Assembly: GCA_002450985.1 (NCBI GenBank)
Contig: DKBA01000122.1
Coordinates: 1 to 9,031 of the forward strand
Direction of reading: 5' to 3'
DNA length: 9,031 nucleotides
Source of the DNA: Acidimicrobiia bacterium UBA6912
Lineage (GTDB): Bacteria; Actinomycetota; Acidimicrobiia; Spongiisociales; UBA5794
Below the pieces are notes generated by a model that had not been told where the DNA came from, did not search any database, and was given only the letters and a program-made list of their open reading frames with translations. This document shows, one piece after another, positions 1-6,716 of this stretch (positions are counted from its first letter, which is position 1; every line of letters starts with the position of its first letter). The position numbers were made by a program, and so were the translations under genes.

Positions 1-489
1 GATGACCGGCCGCTCATCTACTACACCATGAACGGCGAGCTCCTGGAGAACCGGTCGTACACGAAGACGACCGGCGACGCCATCGTGCAGGGTGACCTCA
101 TCTTCCGGGAGCTCGAGCGCATCACTTCCCCGTTCACCGATGTCGGCATGCTCGGGATCAACGCCCATACGGTATACCAGCGGGTCTCGGTGGGCGCCTC
201 CGTCTTCACCGAAGGCGAGTGGCGACTGGCGATCGTGATCTACTACGACAGCCTTTCGCCGTCGGTGCCGATCGCGGCGAGCGTGCCTGCGGGGGCGTCG
301 TCCCCGGCGGCTCCGACCGCAGCGGACACTGCCGCAACGGACGGAGTGGTGTCCGCGGTCGACCCGCGGGAATGCGGCACGATCTCGGCCGTGGCGGGTA
401 CCGCCGCCGCGTGCCGCCGCGGGCACCGGTCGCTGAAGGTCGGGTCGCCGGGCCGCGTGCGATCGTCGCGCTCAGCCCGGCGACGATGA
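1..489 (+). CDS. 3' end of an unrecognised protein, 5' part outside the window
   Basis: The reading frame is open from the first base and ends in TGA at 487-489, so about 162 C-terminal residues are visible and the true start lies upstream. The first ~95 residues look like a folded domain of alternating hydrophobic and charged stretches (for example QGDLIFRELERI and GEWRLAIVIYYD). After about residue 90 the chain becomes a low-complexity Ala/Pro/Ser/Thr stretch and ends in an Arg/Ser-rich tail. G/C preference at third codon positions stays high almost to the stop, which supports this frame over the overlapping ones. I do not recognise the family and assign no function. The last 18 bases overlap the 3' end of the convergent VOC gene. 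A frameshift near the start of the low-complexity tail cannot be excluded. An ATG at 28 lies inside the frame but is unlikely to be the start, because coding-like sequence precedes it. Confidence 0.6.
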   Translation, partial: DDRPLIYYTMNGELLENRSYTKTTGDAIVQGDLIFRELERITSPFTDVGMLGINAHTVYQRVSVGASVFTEGEWRLAIVIYYDSLSPSVPIAASVPAGASSPAAPTAADTAATDGVVSAVDPRECGTISAVAGTAAACRRGHRSLKVGSPGRVRSSRSARRR

Positions 490-1035
490 CGGCGGGTCGG
501 TCACGGCCCGGTCGGGCGTCATCACGGCGAGGCCGGCCTCGGTCGCCCGCACCGTGATGATGCGCCGGCCGGGCTGGATGGCCGGCCGCGGGTCGGTGAC
601 CTCGCGCCCCAGCGCCCGCCAGCGCAGCGCGACCACCTCGAGCGGCTCCTCGGTGACGAGGGCCACCCCGTACAGCGAGGGGGCGCGGACGGGGGATTCG
701 ATGACCTCGAGCAGCGGTCCCACCCGAAAGAACGCCGTCGGCCGGCCCCGGACCTCCATCCGCAGCCTCGGCCCCGAACCGATGGCGGCGAGGCGCTCCA
801 CGGCCTCCTCGAGGGCCGGGACGAGCAGCACGACATGGTCGAGGTCCCACCCGAGCGCCGGGGCACCCGGTGGCACCGGGCAGACCCCGACCCCCAGTTC
901 AGGGGCATCGGCGTTCCACGCCCACGCCGGGTCTCCGGTCGTGAGCACCGTCGAACGCGTCATGAGCGGGTTGGGGAGGTCGAACTCGTCCCAGGGCAGG
1001 GGGAGGCGCACGGCGGCGAGGACGGGACCGGTCAC
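472..1035 (-). CDS. VOC-superfamily (glyoxalase/dioxygenase-fold) protein
   Basis: A 187-residue protein with a GTG start. The segment beginning at about residue 64 (WDLDHVVLLVPALEEAVERL) is the typical opening of a vicinal-oxygen-chelate module: a strand carrying D-H, then a helix with the 'LEEAVERL' pattern. It is followed by strands ending in FFRVGPLLEVIE, where the Glu sits at the usual metal-ligand position. A second, weaker half follows (LYGVALVTEEPLE and onwards). The His and Glu could form part of a metal site, but substrate and reaction cannot be read from the sequence. The family includes glyoxalases, dioxygenases and resistance proteins. The first ~60 residues are less typical and may be a degenerate module. 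The gene lies 90 bases downstream of the amino-acid dehydrogenase on the same strand. No Shine-Dalgarno is seen; a TANNNT box 6 bases upstream suggests leaderless expression. The 3' end overlaps the convergent gene by 18 bases. Confidence 0.72.
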   Translation of the reverse strand: MTGPVLAAVRLPLPWDEFDLPNPLMTRSTVLTTGDPAWAWNADAPELGVGVCPVPPGAPALGWDLDHVVLLVPALEEAVERLAAIGSGPRLRMEVRGRPTAFFRVGPLLEVIESPVRAPSLYGVALVTEEPLEVVALRWRALGREVTDPRPAIQPGRRIITVRATEAGLAVMTPDRAVTDPPSSSPG

Positions 1036-1041
1036 GACCGG

Positions 1042-1047
1042 AGCGTA
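1042..1047 (-). promoter_or_regulatory. Candidate -10 box for leaderless expression of the VOC gene
   Basis: Read on the minus strand, TACGCT is followed by six bases and then the GTG start. This fits the TANNNT -10 pattern of leaderless actinobacterial genes, with transcription starting at or next to the start codon. No -35 element is clear and no Shine-Dalgarno is present. The motif is short, so chance occurrence is possible. Confidence 0.3.
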
Positions 1048-1081
1048 GGCCGTGACTGCCGCGTGCGGGACGACGGGGCCG

Positions 1082-1107
1082 GCTGGTGCGCCGGTCCGGT
1101 CACCAGC
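1082..1107 (-). terminator. Inverted repeat between the dehydrogenase and VOC genes, possible terminator
   Basis: A perfect 7-bp inverted repeat (GCTGGTG / CACCAGC) encloses a 12-base GC-rich loop that itself contains CCGG/CCGG. It lies 19 bases past the dehydrogenase stop codon. No T-run follows on either strand, so it is not a classical intrinsic terminator. It could slow transcription or protect the 3' end of the dehydrogenase mRNA, or it could be chance in GC-rich DNA. Confidence 0.25.
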
Positions 1108-1125
1108 TGCCCGCTGTGGCGCTGC

Positions 1126-2235
1126 TCAGAAGCTCCGGCGATACCCCATCATCTCGACGACACGCTGCCTGGCGAGCGTGAAGGCCGCTGCGCTCGGCAT
1201 GACGTGGTCGCGGCGTGCCATCTCGAGCACCTCGCGGGTATTGGCGCGGATCTTCTCCTCGATCACCTGGAACGCCTGGGTTGCCGTTCCGCCTGCGTAT
1301 TCGACCGCTCCGCAGATCACGCCGCCGGCGTTGGCGATGAAGTCGGGAATCGAGAGGATTCCTCGTTCGAAGAAGATCTCGTCGGCGGCAGGGGTCACGG
1401 CGATGTTGGCGCCCGGGAGCACCACCTTGGTCCGCACGGTCGCGGCGTTGGCCGACGTGAAGACGTCCGGCCGGGCCGCGGGGACCCAGATGTCGCACTC
1501 GAGATCGATCAGCTCGTCGTGGAACACGGAGGTGCCGCCGGCGAACTCGCGGACCGGATGACCGTCCGCCTTCCACAGCAGCAGCTTGTCGAGATCGAGC
1601 CCGTCGGGCGCCACGATGCCGCCCCGGCTGTCCGACACGGCTACGACGACGGCTCCCCGCTCGGCGAGAAAGCGGGCACCGTGGGTGCCGACGGCGCCAA
1701 AGCCCTGGATGACCACTCGTGCGCCGTCCAGCGCAACGTAGCCGAGCTCCTCCGCCACTTCGGCGGCGATGGCGAGGCCGAAGCCCGTGGCACCGAGGGT
1801 GTCGAGCGGTATCCCACCCATCACCTTGGGCAGCCCGACCACACGCCCGATCTCGTCGTACAGGTAGGCCATGCACGCCTCGTCGATGCCCATGTCGGGA
1901 CCGGGGATGTAGTCGACGATGTCGCGGATGGCGACGCCGAAGGCCCGGACCAGTCGCTCCTTCTCGTGGATCGGCATGTCGGGGTCGCCGATGATCCCCG
2001 CCTTCCCCCCACCATGGCGGAGACCGGCGGCGGAGTTCTTGAACGTCATGGCTCGCGCCAGGCGGAACACCTCGTCGACGGTCACGTCGGGCGCCATGCG
2101 GATGCCGCCTATGGCGGGGCCTGCGGCCGTGTTGTCGACGACGAGGATGGCGCGGAGCCCGATCTCGGGTTCGGTGATGAGGATGACCTTCTCCGGCCCG
2201 AGCTCGTCGCTCAGCTGATGCCACTGTGCTTCCAT
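1126..2235 (-). CDS. Glu/Leu/Phe/Val-family amino-acid dehydrogenase, probably not glutamate-specific
   Basis: A 369-residue NAD(P)-dependent enzyme expected to catalyse reversible oxidative deamination of an L-amino acid to its 2-oxo acid and ammonia in the cytoplasm. The N-terminal substrate domain shows MTFKNSAAGLRHGGGKAGI, with the two family lysines at residues 66 and 78, then PGPDMGIDE with the likely catalytic Asp114. The Rossmann domain carries GFGAVG at 178-183, and NAGGV follows at 302-306. The length fits leucine/valine/phenylalanine dehydrogenases better than glutamate dehydrogenases (usually over 410). From memory of the family alignment, the position of the glutamate-binding Lys is Ile42 (GPAIGGIRM) and that of the glutamate-binding Ser is Gly309, both against glutamate as substrate. 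The start at 2235 is chosen because GGAAGGAG lies just upstream; an in-frame ATG at 2271 would add 12 residues and has no ribosome site. The exact substrate remains open. Confidence 0.9.
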   Translation of the reverse strand: MEAQWHQLSDELGPEKVILITEPEIGLRAILVVDNTAAGPAIGGIRMAPDVTVDEVFRLARAMTFKNSAAGLRHGGGKAGIIGDPDMPIHEKERLVRAFGVAIRDIVDYIPGPDMGIDEACMAYLYDEIGRVVGLPKVMGGIPLDTLGATGFGLAIAAEVAEELGYVALDGARVVIQGFGAVGTHGARFLAERGAVVVAVSDSRGGIVAPDGLDLDKLLLWKADGHPVREFAGGTSVFHDELIDLECDIWVPAARPDVFTSANAATVRTKVVLPGANIAVTPAADEIFFERGILSIPDFIANAGGVICGAVEYAGGTATQAFQVIEEKIRANTREVLEMARRDHVMPSAAAFTLARQRVVEMMGYRRSF

Positions 2236-2239
2236 GCCG

Positions 2240-2247
2240 CTCCTTCC
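2240..2247 (-). promoter_or_regulatory. Strong Shine-Dalgarno that fixes the dehydrogenase start
   Basis: Read on the minus strand this is GGAAGGAG, 4 bases before the ATG at 2235-2233. The spacing is slightly short but the match to the 16S 3' end is strong. It selects this start over the in-frame ATG 36 bases upstream at 2271, which has no purine-rich element. Confidence 0.65.
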
Positions 2248-2411
2248 AGGAATACGATTACCCCAGGCCATGACACCGGCAGGCAGACCGGGTGCCTAGT
2301 TGCGTTGGTCACGTCGCGGCGGGACCGTTGCGCTGGGCGGGTGTGCGGATGGAGTACGACGCCTGGGCTGCTCTGGGCGACACGGGATGCTGACGCCTCC
2401 GCGGAGGGAGA

Positions 2412-3857
2412 TCACACGCCCCGCACTGCGTCGAGCCGTCCCGACTCGACGGCATCGGCGAAGGCCTGGTAGTCGGCTTCGTTGAGGTCGGCGTAGGTCG
2501 TGGCGAAGTCAGCGATGGCTTCGTCGAAGCGGTCGCTCGAGCCGAGGTAGCCGGCGATCGCAACGCGGTCGCCGGACCGGGCGTGCGCTCGGGCCAGCGT
2601 CCATCCGCACAGCTCGGCGTAGGCGGAGAGGCCGCGACCCGACAAGCCCGCGAGGTCGATGGAGGCCTTCCCGTCCCAGAGCTGTCGAACGTAGAACTCG
2701 TGCACACGGCCGTCGAACGCAAGGAGCCGATACCAGCCGAGCAAGGGGTCCCCTGCGGCCTGCATCAGCCGCTGCCCGCGCACGACTCGCTCCCCGTTGG
2801 AGGGCCACCGCGTGTGGGGGAGGTAGGACTCGAGCACCGACTGCTGCGCCTCCTTGAGTTGGAGCACCAGAGGGTCGTCTGCGTCGCGTCCCATCATGAG
2901 CACCACCCATGCCCGCGTTCCCACGCTGCCGACCCCAACGATCTTTCTCGCGATGTGGACGAACCGGTACGACTCGAGGAGGAGGCGGCGGTCGGGGCGC
3001 AGGCTCTCGCGGTACTGGCGAAGGAACTCGCCGATCACCTCTTGGTACCGGTCGCGTGCCTCCTCGTCGAGCAGATACTCGACCGGGACCAGCTGCGGGG
3101 GACGGTGCACGAAACGCAGCTCGCCGTCATCGACCTCGACATGCTTCTCGAATGCGGTGAGGTGGTCGTGGGTCATCGCTCGTCGAGCGCTCGTCTCGAT
3201 GCGGGTCAGCCGGTCCCTGTCCGTCCGTTCCTTCCGAAGCCGGGTGCGGAGCCGATCGATGTCGATGTGGGCGTACCACACGTCGAGGTTGCCCATGGTG
3301 GCGAAGCTCGCCATCGAGGTCCGGTACGAGGCCACCAGCGTCGCGACTGCACGCCGCCGGCTGCTTGCTCCGAGCTGGAGGTCCCGTCCTGCGATCTCGA
3401 AGCTCGCCGCGAGCCGCTTGACGTCCCACTCCCAGGGTCCCCAGTGGGTCTCGTCGAAGTCGTTGATGTCGAAGGCGAGCATCCGCTCGGCCGTGCGGAA
3501 GATCCCGAAGTTCAGCAGATGGGCATCACCGCAGAGTTGCACCTCGATTCCCGAGGTCGGCGTCGTCGCCAGGTCGGCGGCCATGATGGCGGCGCCGCCG
3601 CGGTAGAACGCAAACGGCGATTCGAGCATACGCCCGTGCCGGATGGGCACCAGATCCGGGTCGCGCCACGCCGCCTGGCTTTCGAGAATCGCAACGGGGT
3701 CGCTTCGGTCGGGGGACGGAATCCAGGCGCCGTGGTCGGCGCGTGGCGCACGTCGCCGAGCTGCACGTCCCCGGCGGCGGCGCTCATCGGACGTCGGGTG
3801 TTCGATCGTATCGACGAACGTGAGTCGTTCATCGGCGCTGGGAGGTGATGTGAACAT
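2412..3857 (-). CDS. DUF2252 family protein (COG4320), possible kinase-like fold
   Basis: A 481-residue protein that carries the DUF2252 signatures in order: RHGRMLESPFAFYRGGAA (73-90), CGDAHLLNFG (109-118), FDINDFDET (129-137) with GPWEWDVKRLA (140-150), ARKIVGVGSVGTR (303-315), LVLQLKEA (330-337) and GWTLARAHARSGD (418-430). The function of the family is not established. CGDAHLLNFG resembles the catalytic loop of aminoglycoside-phosphotransferase-like kinases, and NDFDE resembles their metal-binding Asp motif. GVGSVG and the Lys of VLQLKEA resemble a Gly-rich loop and the ATP-binding Lys, but they come after the catalytic loop rather than before it. Phosphotransfer is therefore inference. 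The N-terminal ~50 residues are Arg-rich and poorly conserved-looking. No signal peptide or membrane segment is visible, so it is probably cytoplasmic. It is divergent from the MBOAT operon. The start lacks a Shine-Dalgarno, but TACAAT lies 5 bases upstream. Confidence 0.88.
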   Translation of the reverse strand: MFTSPPSADERLTFVDTIEHPTSDERRRRGRAARRRAPRADHGAWIPSPDRSDPVAILESQAAWRDPDLVPIRHGRMLESPFAFYRGGAAIMAADLATTPTSGIEVQLCGDAHLLNFGIFRTAERMLAFDINDFDETHWGPWEWDVKRLAASFEIAGRDLQLGASSRRRAVATLVASYRTSMASFATMGNLDVWYAHIDIDRLRTRLRKERTDRDRLTRIETSARRAMTHDHLTAFEKHVEVDDGELRFVHRPPQLVPVEYLLDEEARDRYQEVIGEFLRQYRESLRPDRRLLLESYRFVHIARKIVGVGSVGTRAWVVLMMGRDADDPLVLQLKEAQQSVLESYLPHTRWPSNGERVVRGQRLMQAAGDPLLGWYRLLAFDGRVHEFYVRQLWDGKASIDLAGLSGRGLSAYAELCGWTLARAHARSGDRVAIAGYLGSSDRFDEAIADFATTYADLNEADYQAFADAVESGRLDAVRGV

Positions 3858-3862
3858 GGCGG

Positions 3863-3868
3863 ATTGTA
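3863..3868 (-). promoter_or_regulatory. Candidate -10 box for leaderless expression of the DUF2252 gene
   Basis: On the minus strand TACAAT (one mismatch to TATAAT) is followed by CCGCC and the ATG at 3857-3855. With a 5-base gap the transcript would begin at or next to the start codon, which agrees with the absence of a Shine-Dalgarno. No convincing -35 hexamer is found 16-18 bases upstream, which is common for leaderless actinobacterial promoters. Confidence 0.45.
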
Positions 3869-3948
3869 ACTCGGGGCGGTGCGCCCACAGCTATCTGGTT
3901 GCGGCGCAGAGCAGCCGATCGTGTGGCGGGAGCGGCGCACCGATCCAC

Positions 3949-3975
3949 TCGATAGACGGCCTGGGTCCCTACCAT
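3949..3975 (+). promoter_or_regulatory. Tentative promoter of the MBOAT/SGNH operon
   Basis: TCGATA (4 of 6 to TTGACA) at 3949-3954 and TACCAT at 3970-3975 are separated by 15 bases, which is short. They lie 36 bases upstream of the MBOAT ATG, inside the 154-base divergent region shared with the DUF2252 gene. The position is sensible but the match is weak; only the -10-like TACCAT is moderately convincing. Confidence 0.22.
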
Positions 3976-4011
3976 CACGCTGGCCCGGTTCGAGATCCGC
4001 AGGGTCGAGAG

Positions 4012-5430
4012 ATGCTCTTCCCCACAGTCCAGTTCGCTATCTTCTTCACGGTCGTCTTCCTCGGCAACTGGCTGCTGATGCAGCACCCGATCCGGTGGCG
4101 ATGGTTCATGCTCGCGGCGAGCTACTTCTTCTACGGGTACTGGGACTACCGGTTCATCGCCCTCCTGGCCGGCTCGACGCTCTTCAACCAAGCCGTCGCT
4201 GTGGCCATCACGCGTCGCCGGTTCGACGCCCGGGTGCTCGTAGCGATCGGTGTCGCCGGCAACCTCATGGTGCTGGCCTTCTTCAAGTACTACGGGTTCT
4301 TCGTGACGTCGGTGGCAGCCGGGACGGAGCGTCTCGGGTTCTCCGTCGCCCCTCCGCTTCTCGACATCATCTTGCCGGTGGGCATCTCGTTCTTCACCTT
4401 CCAGGCACTCAGCTACGTCATCGACGTCTTCCGCGGGCGCCTCGAGGCGGCATCGACGCTCGACTTCGCCGTCTACCTGGCGTTCTTCCCGCAGCTCGTC
4501 GCCGGACCCATCGTGCGGGGCTCGGAGTTCCTCCCGCAGATGGCGCGGCCACGCGATCCGCGCCGCCTCGATGCGACCCGCGCCTTCTACCTCATCCTCA
4601 TCGGCCTCGCCAAGAAGATCGTGATCGCCGACTTCCTCGCGAGCAACATCGTCGATGCCGCGTTCGCCACCCCCGGGCAGTTCTCGAGCCTCGAGCTCCT
4701 CATCGCTCTCTACGCATACTCGGTGCAGATCTACGCCGACTTCAGCGCCTACTCAGACATCGCGATCGGCGTCGCCCAGCTGCTCGGATTCCAGTTCCCC
4801 GACAACTTCAACAGTCCGTACGCGGCCGTGTCCATCCAGGACTTCTGGCGTCGCTGGCACATGACGTTGTCGCGATGGCTGCGCGACTACCTCTACATCC
4901 CGCTCGGCGGCAACCGGGGATCGTCGCTCGTCACCTACCGCAACCTGATGCTCACGATGCTGCTGGGCGGCCTGTGGCACGGGGCATCATGGACCTTCGT
5001 CTTCTGGGGTGGCCTCCACGGCGTCTGGCTGGTGTGGGAGCACCGGCGCCAGGAGCTCCGGGTACGCCGCGACCTGCCGGCTCCGGCGGACACGCCCGGC
5101 CGAAGGGTGGTGCGACGGGTGATCACCTTCCACCTCGTGGCCTTCGCCTGGGTCTTCTTCCGCTCGCCGTCGTTCTCGCAGGCGTGGGAGTTCATCTCCC
5201 GCCTGGTGACCGGGGGACCGGGCACGGGTGCCATCTCTCTCGGCATCCTGCTCGCGATCGCGGTGGGCATCGGCGCACAGTACGTGCCGAAGGGCGCGGT
5301 GAGCTCGGCTCTCGACCGGCTCTCGCGGCTGCGCCCCAGCGCTCAGGGCGCGCTCCTCGGCATCGCGCTGGTCGCGATCGATGCGCTGGGACCCCAAGGT
5401 GTCGCGTCGTTCATCTACTTCCAGTTCTGA
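4012..5430 (+). CDS. MBOAT-family membrane O-acyltransferase (AlgI/PatA-like)
   Basis: A 472-residue integral membrane protein with about 11 hydrophobic segments. It is expected to take an acyl group from a cytoplasmic donor and pass it across the membrane for O-acylation of an extracytoplasmic acceptor. Family marks in order are an N terminus of the form MLFPTVQFAIFF, AFFPQLVAGPIVRG, SVQIYADFSAYSDIAIG (Tyr241 to Gly253), DFWRRWHMTLSRWLRDYLYIPLGG with His283, LLGGLWHGASW with the family-invariant catalytic His323, and the usual C-terminal end FIYFQF. Length and motifs match AlgI, PatA and DltB relatives rather than eukaryotic-type MBOATs. The start at 4012 is chosen because the conserved N terminus begins there. 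The frame stays open upstream to 3643, but that part is antisense to the DUF2252 gene and does not look like this family. Only a weak AGGG lies before the ATG. The SGNH partner follows after 3 bases. The acceptor molecule is unknown. Confidence 0.93.
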   Translation: MLFPTVQFAIFFTVVFLGNWLLMQHPIRWRWFMLAASYFFYGYWDYRFIALLAGSTLFNQAVAVAITRRRFDARVLVAIGVAGNLMVLAFFKYYGFFVTSVAAGTERLGFSVAPPLLDIILPVGISFFTFQALSYVIDVFRGRLEAASTLDFAVYLAFFPQLVAGPIVRGSEFLPQMARPRDPRRLDATRAFYLILIGLAKKIVIADFLASNIVDAAFATPGQFSSLELLIALYAYSVQIYADFSAYSDIAIGVAQLLGFQFPDNFNSPYAAVSIQDFWRRWHMTLSRWLRDYLYIPLGGNRGSSLVTYRNLMLTMLLGGLWHGASWTFVFWGGLHGVWLVWEHRRQELRVRRDLPAPADTPGRRVVRRVITFHLVAFAWVFFRSPSFSQAWEFISRLVTGGPGTGAISLGILLAIAVGIGAQYVPKGAVSSALDRLSRLRPSAQGALLGIALVAIDALGPQGVASFIYFQF

Positions 5431-5433
5431 GCC

Positions 5434-6486
5434 ATGGACGCCAACGACTTCGACTACTCGGAAACCGAGATCGCCCAGCCGCAGGACTCAACCCGCGCGA
5501 CCCGTCGGCTGATTCCGGCAGGCAAGGCGTTCGTGATCGGGATCGTGGCCCTCTTGGTCGCAACGCTGCTCAACGCGGCGGCGCTGCTCGAGGCGGCCGA
5601 GGCTCAGAGGGTCGGGTCGCCGCTGCGTGCGCTCACCGTCTCGATGATCCGTCCCGTTGCGAGCTTCTCGGCTGCGGTCGGGCTCGACGTGCCGCGCCGC
5701 ACCATCGATCAGGCGCTGGGTCGGGCCGAAGTCGACTCCGATGCGGTGGCGATCGTCGCCTCTCCGGCGACTCCGCCCATCACGCCCATACCGACCTCGA
5801 CGACCGTCGCCACACCGCCCGCTCATCGACCCGTGTCGCCGGAGGATCCGCTCCGCGTGTACCTCGCTGCCGACTCGTTCGGGCAGACGCTCGGGCCCTC
5901 ATTGGTGAACGTCTCTGCGGACGGTGGCCTCGTCGACGTCGAGTTCGACTTCAAGATCTCGTCCGGCCTCATGCGCCCCGACTTCTACGACTGGCCGGCG
6001 CATGTCAGGGAGCGCCTGCCGGAGGTCGATGCGGAGGTCGCGATCGCGATGTTCGGAGGCAACGACGGGCAGGAGACGTTCGCCGAGGGTGAGCTCCAGG
6101 ACATCGGATCGCCAGTGTGGATCGAGGTCTACTCGGGACGTGTGGCCGAGATGATGGACATCCTCTCCGCCGCGGCGCTCGAGGTCTACTGGATCGGACT
6201 ACCGATCACGGGCTCTGCCGAGCACGTAGACAAATTCCAGATGATGAACGAGATCTACCGCACCGAGGCCGAGAAGCGGCCCAACGTCACATTCCTCGAC
6301 ATCTGGTCGCTCTTCGAGGACGAGTCCGGGGCATACGCGAGGTACCTTCGCAACGACGCAGGCGATCTGGTGATGATGCGGGCCGCCGACCACATCCACT
6401 TCGACTGGGCGGGCGCCGAGCGTCTGGCAGGGGTAGTGCTGGAACGACTGACCGCCGATGGCTTGCTCACCACTGTGGCGAGCTGA
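5434..6486 (+). CDS. Membrane-anchored SGNH-fold (DUF459-type) protein, likely partner of the MBOAT
   Basis: A 350-residue protein. A charged cytoplasmic N terminus (1-30) is followed by one membrane segment at about 32-53, a juxtamembrane region, a Pro/Thr-rich linker (about 110-138) and an SGNH-hydrolase domain from about 140 to the end. The catalytic elements can be seen: AADSFGQ with nucleophile Ser148 (Ala replaces the Gly of the usual GDS), GGNDGQ with Asn210, and DHIHF with Asp319 and His322. SSGLMRPDFYDWP, VYWIGLPI and the spacing fit DUF459. The topology places the domain outside the cytoplasmic membrane. In PatA/PatB and AlgI/AlgX systems an MBOAT supplies acyl groups that an SGNH-type protein transfers to a glycan. 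The 3-base gap to the MBOAT implies the same division of work here. Esterase activity is the alternative. No Shine-Dalgarno is seen, so translation is probably coupled to the upstream gene. Confidence 0.88.
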   Translation: MDANDFDYSETEIAQPQDSTRATRRLIPAGKAFVIGIVALLVATLLNAAALLEAAEAQRVGSPLRALTVSMIRPVASFSAAVGLDVPRRTIDQALGRAEVDSDAVAIVASPATPPITPIPTSTTVATPPAHRPVSPEDPLRVYLAADSFGQTLGPSLVNVSADGGLVDVEFDFKISSGLMRPDFYDWPAHVRERLPEVDAEVAIAMFGGNDGQETFAEGELQDIGSPVWIEVYSGRVAEMMDILSAAALEVYWIGLPITGSAEHVDKFQMMNEIYRTEAEKRPNVTFLDIWSLFEDESGAYARYLRNDAGDLVMMRAADHIHFDWAGAERLAGVVLERLTADGLLTTVAS

Positions 6487-6589
6487 GGGCCATGGTTCGC
6501 AGATCGCCCCGATGGGGTCGGTCGAGTGGTGTCCCCCCCACCGCAGGCGTGGATCGGTGCTCGAGCCATGGTGCTCGTGCGACGCGGCA

Positions 6590-6663
6590 AAGCCCAAGAA
6601 ACCCTGACATCCCTTCCCCGCACTTCCCCGAACGAGGTCCTGATGCTCGAGCCCCTTGGGCTT
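6590..6663. repeat. 9-bp inverted repeat with 56-base spacer
   Basis: AAGCCCAAG at 6590-6598 is the exact reverse complement of CTTGGGCTT at 6655-6663. One copy of the direct repeat TGCTCGAGCC overlaps the right arm's flank. No target-site duplication or transposase is seen. Arms this short can arise by chance in a 400-base GC-rich gap. Confidence 0.35.
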
Positions 6664-6689
6664 CGCTGTTGCGCTCAACCTACGTATCG

Positions 6690-6716
6690 CGGCGGGGTCT
6701 TTCAACCCCGCCGTTT
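6690..6716 (+). terminator. Hairpin with short T-run, likely terminator of the MBOAT/SGNH operon
   Basis: A perfect 9-bp stem (CGGCGGGGT at 6690-6698, ACCCCGCCG at 6705-6713) has a 6-base loop and is followed by TTT on the plus strand. The stem is very GC-rich and stable; the T-run is short, as is common in high-GC bacteria. It lies about 200 bases past the SGNH stop codon, so the transcript would have a long 3' untranslated part. On the minus strand no T-run follows, so it suits plus-strand transcription better. Confidence 0.45.

Noticed and set aside
2236..2271. Upstream ATG for the dehydrogenase at 2271
   Set aside because: No ribosome site precedes it, while GGAAGGAG stands directly before the ATG at 2235.
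2236..2411. Short inverted repeat AGGCA/TGCCT at 2281-2297 and possible promoter between the DUF2252 and dehydrogenase genes
   Set aside because: The 5-bp arms are too short to call a terminator and no -35/-10 pair is convincing, although a promoter for the dehydrogenase probably lies here.
835..2472. Long plus-strand open frame of 545 codons across the VOC and dehydrogenase genes
   Set aside because: It is antisense to two genes with clear family motifs, has no recognisable domain and arises from the high GC content that removes stop codons.
2583..3848. Plus-strand open frame of 421 codons
   Set aside because: It is fully antisense to the DUF2252 gene, whose signatures are unambiguous; its composition is that of a shadow frame.
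3643..4011. Upstream extension of the MBOAT frame by 123 codons
   Set aside because: The extension lies antisense to the DUF2252 gene and its promoter, and the conserved MBOAT N terminus begins exactly at the ATG at 4012.
3879..6092. Plus-strand open frame of 737 codons, the longest in the window
   Set aside because: It overlaps the MBOAT and SGNH genes in another frame, is extremely Arg/Pro/Gly-rich and shows no domain; the MBOAT frame has all family motifs.
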